From Paenibacillus sacheonensis (GTDB lineage Bacteria > Bacillota > Bacilli > Paenibacillales > Paenibacillaceae), in assembly GCF_009909195.1 (NCBI RefSeq), contig NZ_JAAAMU010000020.1, forward strand, positions 60,787 through 124,786: a stretch of 64,000 bases of DNA, given 5' to 3'. Positions 44,806 through 53,319 of the stretch are shown here, piece after piece (within the stretch, counting starts at the first letter, position 1; each line of letters opens with the position of its first letter). Position numbers and translations under genes: made by a program. The notes below the pieces were generated by a model. The model made no database searches, was not told where the DNA came from, and worked only from the letters and a program-made list of their open reading frames with translations.

Positions 44806-46938
44806 TCAGTCTGCCCCGCCCTCGAACGGCCGGCCGTTCACATACACGGACCCGCCCGTATCGCCGATGATCGCGATGACGCGGTCCCCTCGGAATTTGA
44901 TGCCCGCGATGCTCCCGTCCCGAATGTCGATTTCGTTGCCCCGAAAGCGAAACGCCGCATGAAGCTTCGCATCCCAGCGTCCCGTTAATGTCAAGACGGC
45001 CGTATCTTCCCCTTCATAGGCCGTCTTGCAGTACATTCCTTCCGGCAAGTCCAGCTCCCGATAGGCCGCCAACCGATCCAGCACCTCGTCGAATGCCGCG
45101 GTCAACGGCAGCTCGAACGCGAAGTATTCGACGCTCCCTTTCCGAACCCCCAATACGCGTCCGCCGGCTTCCATGATCGGCTCGCCGTCCTGCAAGGTCA
45201 GCGGATAGCATCGCATCGGGATCCGCTTGTCCGTAAACCACATATCCCAAGCCACGTATTCATGCTCGCCCTCGTAAGGTATGCCTGCCATGTACGGAAC
45301 AACCCGCGCCCCCGTCAATTGCTCGAATTCTTCGCGGATATCCCGGCCCTCCGTCGTACAATTCGCAGGCGGTCCCATGAAGATCACCTTGCCGCCTTCA
45401 GCGGCATACGACTGCAGCGCGTTCCAAGCCGCTTCCGGCAGCATGACCGGCCAAGGAACGAGCAGCGTGTCGTACTTGCCGTACGCCGTCTCGAACGAAG
45501 GAGCGACATCGACTTCGATATGCCGCAGCAGCAGCTTATCGAGCAGCGCCTTCATGCTCATCCGATGATAATGCATATTCTCGTCGTTCATCCCCGCAAC
45601 GGATTCCCATAGATACAGCATGGCGACCTTCGGCCTGCTGACCGCCCGGCCGATGAAGCGCTGGAATTCCTTCTCCAGCCGCGTGCACGCTTCCGTCAGC
45701 GGCCATGTCCGATGCTCCGGATAGCCGGGGCCGAATTCGCCCGATCGCCCGTACGTATGCGCGATCCAGCGGACGCCGCGCACGGCGAGCAGGCGATGGT
45801 ACGCGTCCATCTTCTCCGGCGTCGGGTAGCGGTCCCAGCACATATTGTACGGAATGCCCGTCGACGAATATTTGGCGATCGATTCGGCAAGCAGCGTCAT
45901 GGACGTCATCGTGCGCTCCGCGTCGTACTGGGCATCTACGAAGCCTCCGCTCAGATTATCCGTTAGCCGGAAATAGTCGAGGTTCCCCGCCCACAGATCA
46001 CCCGAATTGCCCTCGCCCCACCACGTATGGTGGAAGCCGGCGAACAAGCCCGTCCCGTGCGTGCGCGCGAACGCCTCGCGGGCATGCTTCTGCAGCGCGT
46101 AGGTCAGCTCCATCGTCAGATTGTAGTAGTCGAAGCGAACCTTGCCCGCTCCGCCTTCTACGTCTTCATGAAGCAGCAGCGGCAGCTTGTCCGTCAGCTC
46201 GTAGCCGTACCGCGCGCGGAAGGCCGCCAGGAAATGCGGCCCCGCGTGATAGACGTCCTTCGCCCGCGTGCCCGTGCCGAACTCGTCCATCGCGAAACCC
46301 GCGACGGGCAGCCCCGCGAAGACCGCCGCCTGACGGTCCAGCTCCGCGTACGCGGACGGCGAGTCGAAGTCCAGGACGTCCACGCCGTACTCCGCGTACA
46401 GTAACAGCTCGCCGTCCCCGGGACAGGCTGCGCACGTCCCGACGACGCGCGGCAGCGCGTCCAGCTCGAGCCGCCAGTCCAGCTCCCCGGTGACGTCCGC
46501 GAACCGGATCATGCGTGTTTCTTCGCCGTTCCGCTCGACGAGAAACGCCTGCCGGAGCCCGATCAGCCTCGGCCGCGTCGCCCCGGAGCCGCCGAACCCC
46601 GGCTCCTCGATCATCGCCTCGAAGCGTCCGCCGGAGACGACCGCGGCATGCTCGACCAGCCAGCGCTGGCGCTCCTCCGGCCGGTCCTTCACGCCCTGCT
46701 GTCCCGGGCTCGGGACGATCTGGACGACCTTCAGCCCAAGTGCGTCCGCCTCCCGCGCAGCCGCCTCGAACGCTCCATAGCCCTGCGGATCGAACGCGTC
46801 GTATAAGCAGTTTCGGAACTCTATGCAGACCGTATCGAAGCCTTTCTCGCGAATATCGGCGACGGACCTGCGGATTCGCCCGTGGTCCAGCACCGTATCC
46901 GTATCGAGCAGCAGCATGATCGGCGCCTCGTATGTCAT
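44806..46938 (-). CDS. putative glycoside hydrolase, TIM barrel plus GATase-like domain (GH42-like)
   Basis: A 710-residue protein without a signal peptide. The N-terminal half reads like a clan GH-A barrel (DFDSPSAYAELDRQA, then GFAMDEFGTGTRAKDVY with a candidate catalytic Glu, and FAGFHHTWWGEGNSG). The middle part has an amidotransferase-like beta-galactosidase trimerisation fold (LLVPWPVMLPEAAWNALQSY, EGGKVIFMGPP). The C-terminus is a small beta domain. Specificity is not clear. The ATG at 46938 is preferred over one six bases upstream because GGGGAG then has proper spacing. It lies downstream of the second ABC importer and probably cleaves the sugar it imports. Confidence 0.75.
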   Translation of the reverse strand: MTYEAPIMLLLDTDTVLDHGRIRRSVADIREKGFDTVCIEFRNCLYDAFDPQGYGAFEAAAREADALGLKVVQIVPSPGQQGVKDRPEERQRWLVEHAAVVSGGRFEAMIEEPGFGGSGATRPRLIGLRQAFLVERNGEETRMIRFADVTGELDWRLELDALPRVVGTCAACPGDGELLLYAEYGVDVLDFDSPSAYAELDRQAAVFAGLPVAGFAMDEFGTGTRAKDVYHAGPHFLAAFRARYGYELTDKLPLLLHEDVEGGAGKVRFDYYNLTMELTYALQKHAREAFARTHGTGLFAGFHHTWWGEGNSGDLWAGNLDYFRLTDNLSGGFVDAQYDAERTMTSMTLLAESIAKYSSTGIPYNMCWDRYPTPEKMDAYHRLLAVRGVRWIAHTYGRSGEFGPGYPEHRTWPLTEACTRLEKEFQRFIGRAVSRPKVAMLYLWESVAGMNDENMHYHRMSMKALLDKLLLRHIEVDVAPSFETAYGKYDTLLVPWPVMLPEAAWNALQSYAAEGGKVIFMGPPANCTTEGRDIREEFEQLTGARVVPYMAGIPYEGEHEYVAWDMWFTDKRIPMRCYPLTLQDGEPIMEAGGRVLGVRKGSVEYFAFELPLTAAFDEVLDRLAAYRELDLPEGMYCKTAYEGEDTAVLTLTGRWDAKLHAAFRFRGNEIDIRDGSIAGIKFRGDRVIAIIGDTGGSVYVNGRPFEGGAD

Positions 46939-46971
46939 CTTCATCTCTCCCCTTCTTAGGCGGACATAGGA

Positions 46972-47013
46972 AAAGGCAGGCTACTTTCCCGGACGGGGAA
47001 CGCCTGCCTTTCT
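46972..47013 (-). terminator. hairpin between ABC receptor and hydrolase genes
   Basis: On the minus strand AAGGCAGGC and GCCTGCCTTTT are paired around a partly self-complementary loop. It ends the receptor transcript, perhaps with read-through into the hydrolase gene. Confidence 0.72.
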
Positions 47014-47089
47014 TGCCTAGTCCCTGTATTACCGCATTACTGTATTACTGTATTGCTCGCCATGTCGATGCCTCTGCGGTTTGCCCGAC

Positions 47090-48667
47090 TTACGCCTTGC
47101 CCGCGATGAACTTGTCGACTTGCGCCTGCTTGTCGGCCAGGATTTTGTCCAAGCCGGCTTTTTTCAGATCCGACAGGAATTGCTCGTATTTCTTGTCCGT
47201 GTCGCCGCCGTATAGGCCCGCCGCGAAGACGTCTTTGTACTGGGCGATGACGGCCGCGCAGTTCGCCGCTTCGGTCTTGATGTTGGAATCGTCGTAGACG
47301 AAGCCGAGGAGGACGGAGGCCGTCGCGCTTTCGTTCAATTTCTTCGTTTGCTCCCATACGTCGTCAGGGCTTGCTACCGGAATCAAGCCGTTAAACTGGT
47401 TGCCGAACATCCAGTCCGAGCCCGGCGAATATTTGGAATCCTTGATGTTCTCGTACTTGTTGTCGCCCACCTTCGTGTAGTGCGTGCCTTCGATGCCGTG
47501 GCAGAGCAGGTTGTACAGGTCTTTATCCGTATTGATCAGCTCGAGGAACATGGCCGCGCGCTCCGGATTTTTGGACGTGGCGGACACGGCCGTCATCGTC
47601 GCGGTGACGTTATTGGTCGTCAGCGTCGGGCTGCCTACGCCGTGCATGACGACTTCCTTCATGCTGTTGGACTGCGCTTCTGCCTGCTCGGCGCCCGGCG
47701 CGACGCTCGTGACGGCGCCGAACATTTTGGAACGGTCCCAGTTCGCGGCTGTCAACACGTCCTTCGGAATGACGCCCGCGGTTTGCAGCTCTTTAGCAAG
47801 CTCGATCGTTTCCTTGTACTCCGGCGTATCGTATTCGTTGAACACCTTCGGATTCGCCTCCGAGGACACGATCGCTCCCGGCGTATCCGAGCCGCCCACG
47901 CTTTCCCAGCCCTTCATTTCCTTGATGCGGTCGAGCCAATCGGCCTTCCACGTCATCCGGTCCGTCCGGTCGGCCGGCTCGCCGGCTTTGACCTTCAGCA
48001 GGTAATCGGAGAAGTCCTTGAGCGTCTCGATCTTGGTATAGTCGACGTTGTATTTATCCGTGAACTCCTTGTTGTACCAGAAGCCGAACTGGCGCGCAAA
48101 GATCTGCTGGTTAATCGACGCGTAGAGCTTGCCGTTCACCTTCGCCGCGTTCCACAGCTCCGGCTTCAACGACGCGTAAAGGTTCGGCGCGTACTTCGGC
48201 AGGATGTCCGTCAGGTCCGCGTAGGCGCCGTTCGTCGCGTTGGCATTGTAGTTCAATACCCATGGCGCCGTGAAAGCGAGGTCGAATTCTTCCTGCGTAT
48301 TGATCATGACTTTCATTTTTTGCTCGTAGTTTTCGAACGGAATCGGATACAGCTCGATTTCGGCGTTGATTTTTTCCTTCAGGATCTTGTTCATCGCATC
48401 CTGCACCGCTTGTTGGTCCGGCTGCGGCGCGGCAGGGTAGTAATACTTCAACGTGACAGGCTCCAGATCCGCCGTTGTATTCGCAGGCGCATTGCTCGTA
48501 TCGCCGGATGCGGAATCCGCATTGCCCGAGCCTGCGTTAGCGTTGGCGTTGGCATTTGCGTTCGTGTTTGCGTTGTCGTTCCCGTTGCTGCCGCAGGCGC
48601 TGAGGAGCATCGAGGACATCGCGGCCAGCATCACCGGGGCGACCACCCATTTCTTTGCTTTTTTCAT
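47090..48667 (-). CDS. ABC importer substrate-binding lipoprotein (DUF3502-type)
   Basis: A 525-residue receptor. The lipoprotein signal ends in LSAC with Cys25 lipidated, then an Asn/Ala-rich linker (NANTNANANANANAGSG). The mature part has TLKYYYPAAPQPDQQAV, KMKVMINTQEEFDLAFTAPW and a C-terminal region (LLGFVYDDSNIKTEAANCAA) typical of DUF3502-containing receptors. It presumably binds an oligosaccharide for the two permeases encoded upstream. AAGGGAGAG precedes the ATG. It follows the LplC-type permease by 115 bp. Confidence 0.93.
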   Translation of the reverse strand: MKKAKKWVVAPVMLAAMSSMLLSACGSNGNDNANTNANANANANAGSGNADSASGDTSNAPANTTADLEPVTLKYYYPAAPQPDQQAVQDAMNKILKEKINAEIELYPIPFENYEQKMKVMINTQEEFDLAFTAPWVLNYNANATNGAYADLTDILPKYAPNLYASLKPELWNAAKVNGKLYASINQQIFARQFGFWYNKEFTDKYNVDYTKIETLKDFSDYLLKVKAGEPADRTDRMTWKADWLDRIKEMKGWESVGGSDTPGAIVSSEANPKVFNEYDTPEYKETIELAKELQTAGVIPKDVLTAANWDRSKMFGAVTSVAPGAEQAEAQSNSMKEVVMHGVGSPTLTTNNVTATMTAVSATSKNPERAAMFLELINTDKDLYNLLCHGIEGTHYTKVGDNKYENIKDSKYSPGSDWMFGNQFNGLIPVASPDDVWEQTKKLNESATASVLLGFVYDDSNIKTEAANCAAVIAQYKDVFAAGLYGGDTDKKYEQFLSDLKKAGLDKILADKQAQVDKFIAGKA

Positions 48668-48782
48668 TTGCTGAACTCTCCCTTTTTTATCATGTTGTCA
48701 TGCTATGCATAAGGCGCATTTCCATCATCAGAAATGTCCATTATACCATGCCTTGCATCCTTCCTCGGATGCCAGCCCCGGA

Positions 48783-49667
48783 TCAGCCCTTGATCGCGCC
48801 GACGGTCAGCCCTTTGATGAAGTACTTCTGCAGGTAGGTGAACAGGAACACCATCGGCAGGGTCGCGATGACCATCATGGCGAACATGATCGAATCCGAC
48901 GGCACGGAGTTCGGGTCGATCGCCTGCACGCTGCCTGGCATGACGTTGCCCTTCTTGATGAAATTGACCGCGGAGACGATGTTGTTCAGCACCAGCTGAA
49001 TCGGATACTTCTTCGTCTCGTCGATGAAGAGAATCGGCGCGAACGCCTCGTTCCAGTAGCCGAGCGCCGAGATCAGCGCCAGCGTCGCCATGGCCGGCTT
49101 CGACAGCGGCAGGATGATGCGGAAGAACGTGCCCCAGTCGGAGGAGCCGTCGATCTTGGCCGCTTCGGTCAGCGCGGGCGGAATGTCCTGGAACAGCACC
49201 CGCAGCAGGAAGATATTAAAGGGCAGCGCGAGGGCCGGCACGATGATCGCCGTCAGCGTGTTTTTCCATTCCAGGTATTTCACGATCAGAATGTAGAGCG
49301 GCACCAGGCCGCCGTTGAAGATCATCGTCAGGAAGATGAAACCCGAGACGATGCCCCTGTAGCGAAAATCCCTGCGGGACAACGGGTAGGCGACGAGCGC
49401 CGTAATGAATAGATTGACCACGGTGCCGACGACCGTAATGATCAGGGAATTCCGGTAGCCGTTGATAATGTCGGTCGGCACCTTGAACAGGTAGACGTAG
49501 GCATCCAGGGAGAAATGCCGGGGAATCAAGGAATACCCGAAGGACGCGAGGTCCTTGGTATCCGTTATGGAAATCATGATCGTCATCACGAGCGGAAAGA
49601 GCGAGATGAAGCAGATGACGGTCAGGATGGCGTTGACGATAAAGGCGTAGGCTTTCGGCTGCGGCAT
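48783..49667 (-). CDS. ABC sugar permease, LplC type (second importer)
   Basis: A 294-residue permease with six predicted membrane segments. The EAA loop reads EAAKIDGSSDWGTFFRIILP near 175-194, and the protein ends in FIKGLTVGAIKG. GAGAGGAG precedes the ATG. It is the middle gene of the operon: LplB-type, LplC-type, receptor. As in the first importer no ATPase gene is present. Confidence 0.95.
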   Translation of the reverse strand: MPQPKAYAFIVNAILTVICFISLFPLVMTIMISITDTKDLASFGYSLIPRHFSLDAYVYLFKVPTDIINGYRNSLIITVVGTVVNLFITALVAYPLSRRDFRYRGIVSGFIFLTMIFNGGLVPLYILIVKYLEWKNTLTAIIVPALALPFNIFLLRVLFQDIPPALTEAAKIDGSSDWGTFFRIILPLSKPAMATLALISALGYWNEAFAPILFIDETKKYPIQLVLNNIVSAVNFIKKGNVMPGSVQAIDPNSVPSDSIMFAMMVIATLPMVFLFTYLQKYFIKGLTVGAIKG

Positions 49668-49695
49668 GCGATTACTCCTCTCCGGTGCGGCTTGT

Positions 49696-50619
49696 CTAGA
49701 ACAAGCTGTAGTCTTTGTTGACGCTCTTGGCGACTTTGTTCGTGCATAGGATCAATACGAGGCCGACGACGGATTGGAAAAGTCCGATCGCCGCGCTCAT
49801 CGAGAAATCGCCGTTCTTGGCCAGCGCCCGGTATACGTACGTGTCGATGACGTCGGTGACGGGGTAGAGCTGGCTCTGGTTCTGCGGCACGAAGTAGAAC
49901 AGGCCGAAGTCCGCGCGGATGATGTTGCCGAGCGCCAGAATCGTGAGCACGGAGATCATCGGGATCAGGAACGGCAGCATGACGCGCCAGATCGTCTGGA
50001 GCCGGCTCGCGCCGTCGATCTCGGCGGCTTCGAACAGCTCGCGGTCGATGTTCATGAGCACCGAATAGTAGATCAGGCTGCCGAAGCCGGCGCCTTTCCA
50101 TACGGACACGACCGTGAGGATCCAGATCCAGGAGCTCGGATTCGCGTAGAAGTTGATCTCCATGCCGAACACGCGGTGGAGCAGATCTGTCAGCAGGCCC
50201 GACGTCGGGCTCAGCAGCGAGGTCAGCATCAGTCCGACCAGCACCCAGGAGAAGAAGTACGGGATGAAGAGGACCGTTTGGTACGCCTTCAGCCTCGTCC
50301 GGTTGACGACCTCGTAGAGCAGGAAGGCCAGCGCCACGTTGACTACCGTGCCGATCAGGATCATCAGCAGGTTCAGTCCAATCGTATTGCGCAGGACGGT
50401 CCATGCCGCCTGGGACTTGAAGAAGAATTCGAAGTTATCGAGACCGTTCCACGGGCTGTGGAAGATGCCCTTCGACGGCACGAATCGTTTGAAGGCGATA
50501 ATGACGCCCACGATCGGGATGTACGAGAAGATGAAAATTTTCAGCAAGGCGGGAAGCGTCATCAGCAGCATCTCGCCGTTCTGTTTCAGGTGTTTGAATC
50601 GCCCGCTTCTGGATGTCAT
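49696..50619 (-). CDS. ABC sugar permease, LplB type (second importer)
   Basis: A 307-residue permease with six predicted membrane segments, including IFIFSYIPIVGVIIAFKRFVP and the EAA loop EAAEIDGASRLQTIWRVMLP, each read in one stretch of the translation. The ATG at 50619 has GAGGGATCA upstream; earlier in-frame ATGs at 50685 and 50649 have no ribosome binding site. It is the first gene of the second importer operon. Its upstream region carries two direct repeats that may bind the AraC regulator encoded next door. Confidence 0.94.
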   Translation of the reverse strand: MTSRSGRFKHLKQNGEMLLMTLPALLKIFIFSYIPIVGVIIAFKRFVPSKGIFHSPWNGLDNFEFFFKSQAAWTVLRNTIGLNLLMILIGTVVNVALAFLLYEVVNRTRLKAYQTVLFIPYFFSWVLVGLMLTSLLSPTSGLLTDLLHRVFGMEINFYANPSSWIWILTVVSVWKGAGFGSLIYYSVLMNIDRELFEAAEIDGASRLQTIWRVMLPFLIPMISVLTILALGNIIRADFGLFYFVPQNQSQLYPVTDVIDTYVYRALAKNGDFSMSAAIGLFQSVVGLVLILCTNKVAKSVNKDYSLF

Positions 50620-50709
50620 TGCGTGATCCCTCGTTTCTATGAGCTGCATGGCGCCGGACGGTTCGCCGGGCCACAACGCAAGCATAGCCCCGCCGGAGCG
50701 GGGCCGTAT

Positions 50710-50737
50710 ACTTCAAATTCCCGCAAAACCACTTCAA
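50710..50737 (-). promoter_or_regulatory. candidate AraC-type operator of the second importer
   Basis: The minus strand has TTGAAGT twice, at 50731-50737 and 50710-50716, exactly 21 bp (two helical turns) apart. The second copy touches TATACG, a possible -10 region. Direct repeats with this spacing are typical of AraC-family sites. Confidence 0.45.
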
Positions 50738-50755
50738 TAACGCCGAAACGAACGC

Positions 50756-50796
50756 AAAAATCGGGATATCAAAGTGCGATATCCCGATTTTGAAGT
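50756..50796 (-). terminator. terminator of the membrane AraC gene
   Basis: Arms AAAATCGGGATATC and GATATCCCGATTTT are perfect around a 7-base loop, followed on the minus strand by TTTTTGCG. It separates the regulator from the importer operon on the same strand. Confidence 0.88.
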
Positions 50797-50861
50797 GAAT
50801 CATGCGGATGTGTCTGACTGCCGCTGCGCGGCCGCGACTTCCGCGCAGCGCCTCATCCCGG

Positions 50862-53099
50862 CTACTTGTTGAGGTTGCGGTACTCGCTCGGCGTAATGCC
50901 GCTGTGCTTCTTGAACAGGCTGTAGAAATAATTGGTGTTGCTGAACCCGGTCCGGACCGCGATCTCCTGGATGGACTCGTCCGTGTTCGCGAGCAGCTCC
51001 TTGGCCTTGTCGAGCCGCACCTTGTTGATATGCTCGCTCAGAGATTCGCCCGTGGCGCTCTTGAACAGCTTGCGCAAGTACTCCGCGCTGATGTCGAAGC
51101 GCTGCGCGATTTCGTCCGGATTGATGCCCGGCTTGGCGTACTCCTGCTCGACAAGCGCGAGGATCTCGCTTAGACGCTGGCTCGTCCGGTCGGTCTTCTT
51201 GTCCTGCAGGTGCTGGATTTCCGCCATCAGGGCGTCGCCGAGCATGACGAGCTCGTCCGCGAGTACGCCTAGGCTCTCGTAGCGCGACAGATGCTGCGCG
51301 ATATCGAAGAAATGGTCCATCTTGACGAGCGACGGGTTGCCGTTCTTCCGGTCAAGCCCCTCCTTCAGCGAAATCGCGATCTGCAGGACGGTCAGCTGCA
51401 GGTACGCGAACGGATACAGGCGCGCGCCGTCCAGCAGCCCCCGGATCTGCATGATCGCCTCCTCCCGCTTGCCCAGGAGCAGCAGGCTGGTCAAACGATC
51501 GACCTCGGCTTCGGGCACCTTGAAGGCTTCCTTGTTCAGCTCCCGCAGCCGCGAGACGTACAAGACGGAACCGGGTCCGTCGAAGATGCGGTAATTCATG
51601 GCGTCGGCGCATTCCGCCACGCTGTACGGGATCTCGGATACGTCCTCGAGGATGTCGCCGGCGGCTGCCGACAGCTTCAGCCGCAGCACGCGTTCGGCCT
51701 GCTCCAGGATGCTCCGGATCAGGTCCGCCGCCGCGGCCGAGGAGGACTCGAAGTCGTCGAACTTCCCGTTCAGCAGCAGGGCGATCCGATGCTCCCCGAG
51801 CGCGAACGCTTCCCCCCGGAAGGGGGAAGCCGCGGCGAGCTCGTTCATCAGGTTAATCAGGCCGTAGGCGAACAGCTCCTTGTCCCGCGACGTGTACGGC
51901 GCGTCCTGCTCTCGGAACCGGTCGATTCGGACGAGGACGAGCTCGAAGCTGTCCTCCGTCCGGAACGGGATGCCGTGCGCGTCGAACTGCGCCTGCGTCG
52001 CCGCGCCTCGGCCGTCCGGCTCGGTCAGCCTTCGCAGGAAGGCCTGCTTCGCCTCGTAGCGCTTGTTTTTGTCGGACGTGAACCGCCGCTCCAGTTCGGC
52101 CACGTATTTGCGAAACGCGCCGAACAGGTTGTTCGCGATCAGGTAGGCGATCAGCAGGAAGAGCAAGACGACGCCGATGACGATCAGCGACGTCGCCAGC
52201 AGGTCGCTCTTGATCCGGTCCGTAATCTGTCCGTACGGTGTGATGCGGATGTATTTCCAATCGAGCACGTCGGAGGTCGCATAGGAGATCAGCACCTTCC
52301 GGCCGTCCAGCTTGCCGATCCAGTAGCCGCTGGCCGCCCGGTTCGTCCCGCCGAAGATCGCCCCGAACGCGGGATTCCGGTCGACCCTGTCCAGGTACCG
52401 GTACGTTTCGTTGCCCAGAATCACCTCGCCGCTCGCATCCGTGACGATGACTTCCTTGCTGATGGACGAATCCATCGATCGGATCGTGTCCTTCAGCCAG
52501 TTGTTCGAGAGGTTCAAGATAATCGCGTTCGGGATGACCTCCGGGTTGCCCTCGTAGTACACGAACGTGTAGACGTCTTCCGTCCGGTTCGTTTCCTTCT
52601 TGAACGCCTCGTAGGTCGGCATGCTCCTGGCGATCGGCGCGAGCTTTTTAACTTTGCCGTTCAGCCGGTTCACGATGTCCTGGTCGGGAAATTCATCGGC
52701 GCGGTAGACCAGGCGGTTATAGTAGAACGCGTTCGCCTTGCGGTTATAGATGTAAATGTTGGTTTCGTACGGCATATTGATGTTGACCGCTTGAATTTGG
52801 CGCTGCAGCTCGTTGATTTCGATTTGATCCATGTTCTCGTAGTTCAGCAGCTTGAGCGCCGCCGGGTTCGTGTTGTACTGCATGAGCGTGTACCGAGCAT
52901 TGTCGAACATGAGATTCGTGCTGTATTTGATTAGCGAGAGCTGATCTTTGGTGTAGGTTTGAATGATTCTTGACGCGGTGTTGTTGAAGTTGTAATAAAG
53001 CGCGGTGGATAGAATGAGACCGATCGATACGATAACGACGGCGATCGATGCATAGACTTTCGCGTAGCCGCTCTGGAATCTGAGGTGCTTGGTAACCAT
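50862..53099 (-). CDS. membrane-anchored AraC-family regulator
   Basis: A 745-residue one-protein sensor-regulator. A membrane segment lies near residues 15-36, followed by an extracellular sensor domain of about 250 residues (Cache-like in layout), a second membrane segment near 292-315 and a cytoplasmic part. The last 100 residues form an AraC double helix-turn-helix (PDEIAQRFDISAEYLRKLFK, then IQEIAVRTGFSNTNYFYSLF). It combines what the YesM/YesN pair does in two proteins. The ATG at 53099 has GGGGGG upstream. It lies just upstream of the second importer, its probable target. Confidence 0.94.
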   Translation of the reverse strand: MVTKHLRFQSGYAKVYASIAVVIVSIGLILSTALYYNFNNTASRIIQTYTKDQLSLIKYSTNLMFDNARYTLMQYNTNPAALKLLNYENMDQIEINELQRQIQAVNINMPYETNIYIYNRKANAFYYNRLVYRADEFPDQDIVNRLNGKVKKLAPIARSMPTYEAFKKETNRTEDVYTFVYYEGNPEVIPNAIILNLSNNWLKDTIRSMDSSISKEVIVTDASGEVILGNETYRYLDRVDRNPAFGAIFGGTNRAASGYWIGKLDGRKVLISYATSDVLDWKYIRITPYGQITDRIKSDLLATSLIVIGVVLLFLLIAYLIANNLFGAFRKYVAELERRFTSDKNKRYEAKQAFLRRLTEPDGRGAATQAQFDAHGIPFRTEDSFELVLVRIDRFREQDAPYTSRDKELFAYGLINLMNELAAASPFRGEAFALGEHRIALLLNGKFDDFESSSAAAADLIRSILEQAERVLRLKLSAAAGDILEDVSEIPYSVAECADAMNYRIFDGPGSVLYVSRLRELNKEAFKVPEAEVDRLTSLLLLGKREEAIMQIRGLLDGARLYPFAYLQLTVLQIAISLKEGLDRKNGNPSLVKMDHFFDIAQHLSRYESLGVLADELVMLGDALMAEIQHLQDKKTDRTSQRLSEILALVEQEYAKPGINPDEIAQRFDISAEYLRKLFKSATGESLSEHINKVRLDKAKELLANTDESIQEIAVRTGFSNTNYFYSLFKKHSGITPSEYRNLNK

Positions 53100-53278
53100 T
53101 GGGACCCCCCGATGTAGATGTGCCTTCCCCAAAATGTACCATATCTCCCCTCCGAAAGTAATGGAGAATCCTGTAAAAGATTGTCACGCCTCGCCGCTGA
53201 ATGCCGCCGTTCGACAACAGCCGCAGCGTGACAGGCGGGGCCACGGATCGATGCCATGCAATAGGCCGCACGACGAAG

Positions 53279-53307
53279 AAGCGGAAGCGCGATTCGCGCT
53301 TCCGCTT
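53279..53307 (-). terminator. hairpin after the DUF4091 gene
   Basis: A perfect hairpin (arms AAGCGGAAGCGCGA and TTCGCGCTTCCGCTT, almost no loop) lies 13 bp past the stop. The T-run is weak. Confidence 0.65.
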
Positions 53308-53319
53308 GGTTAACGCCGG

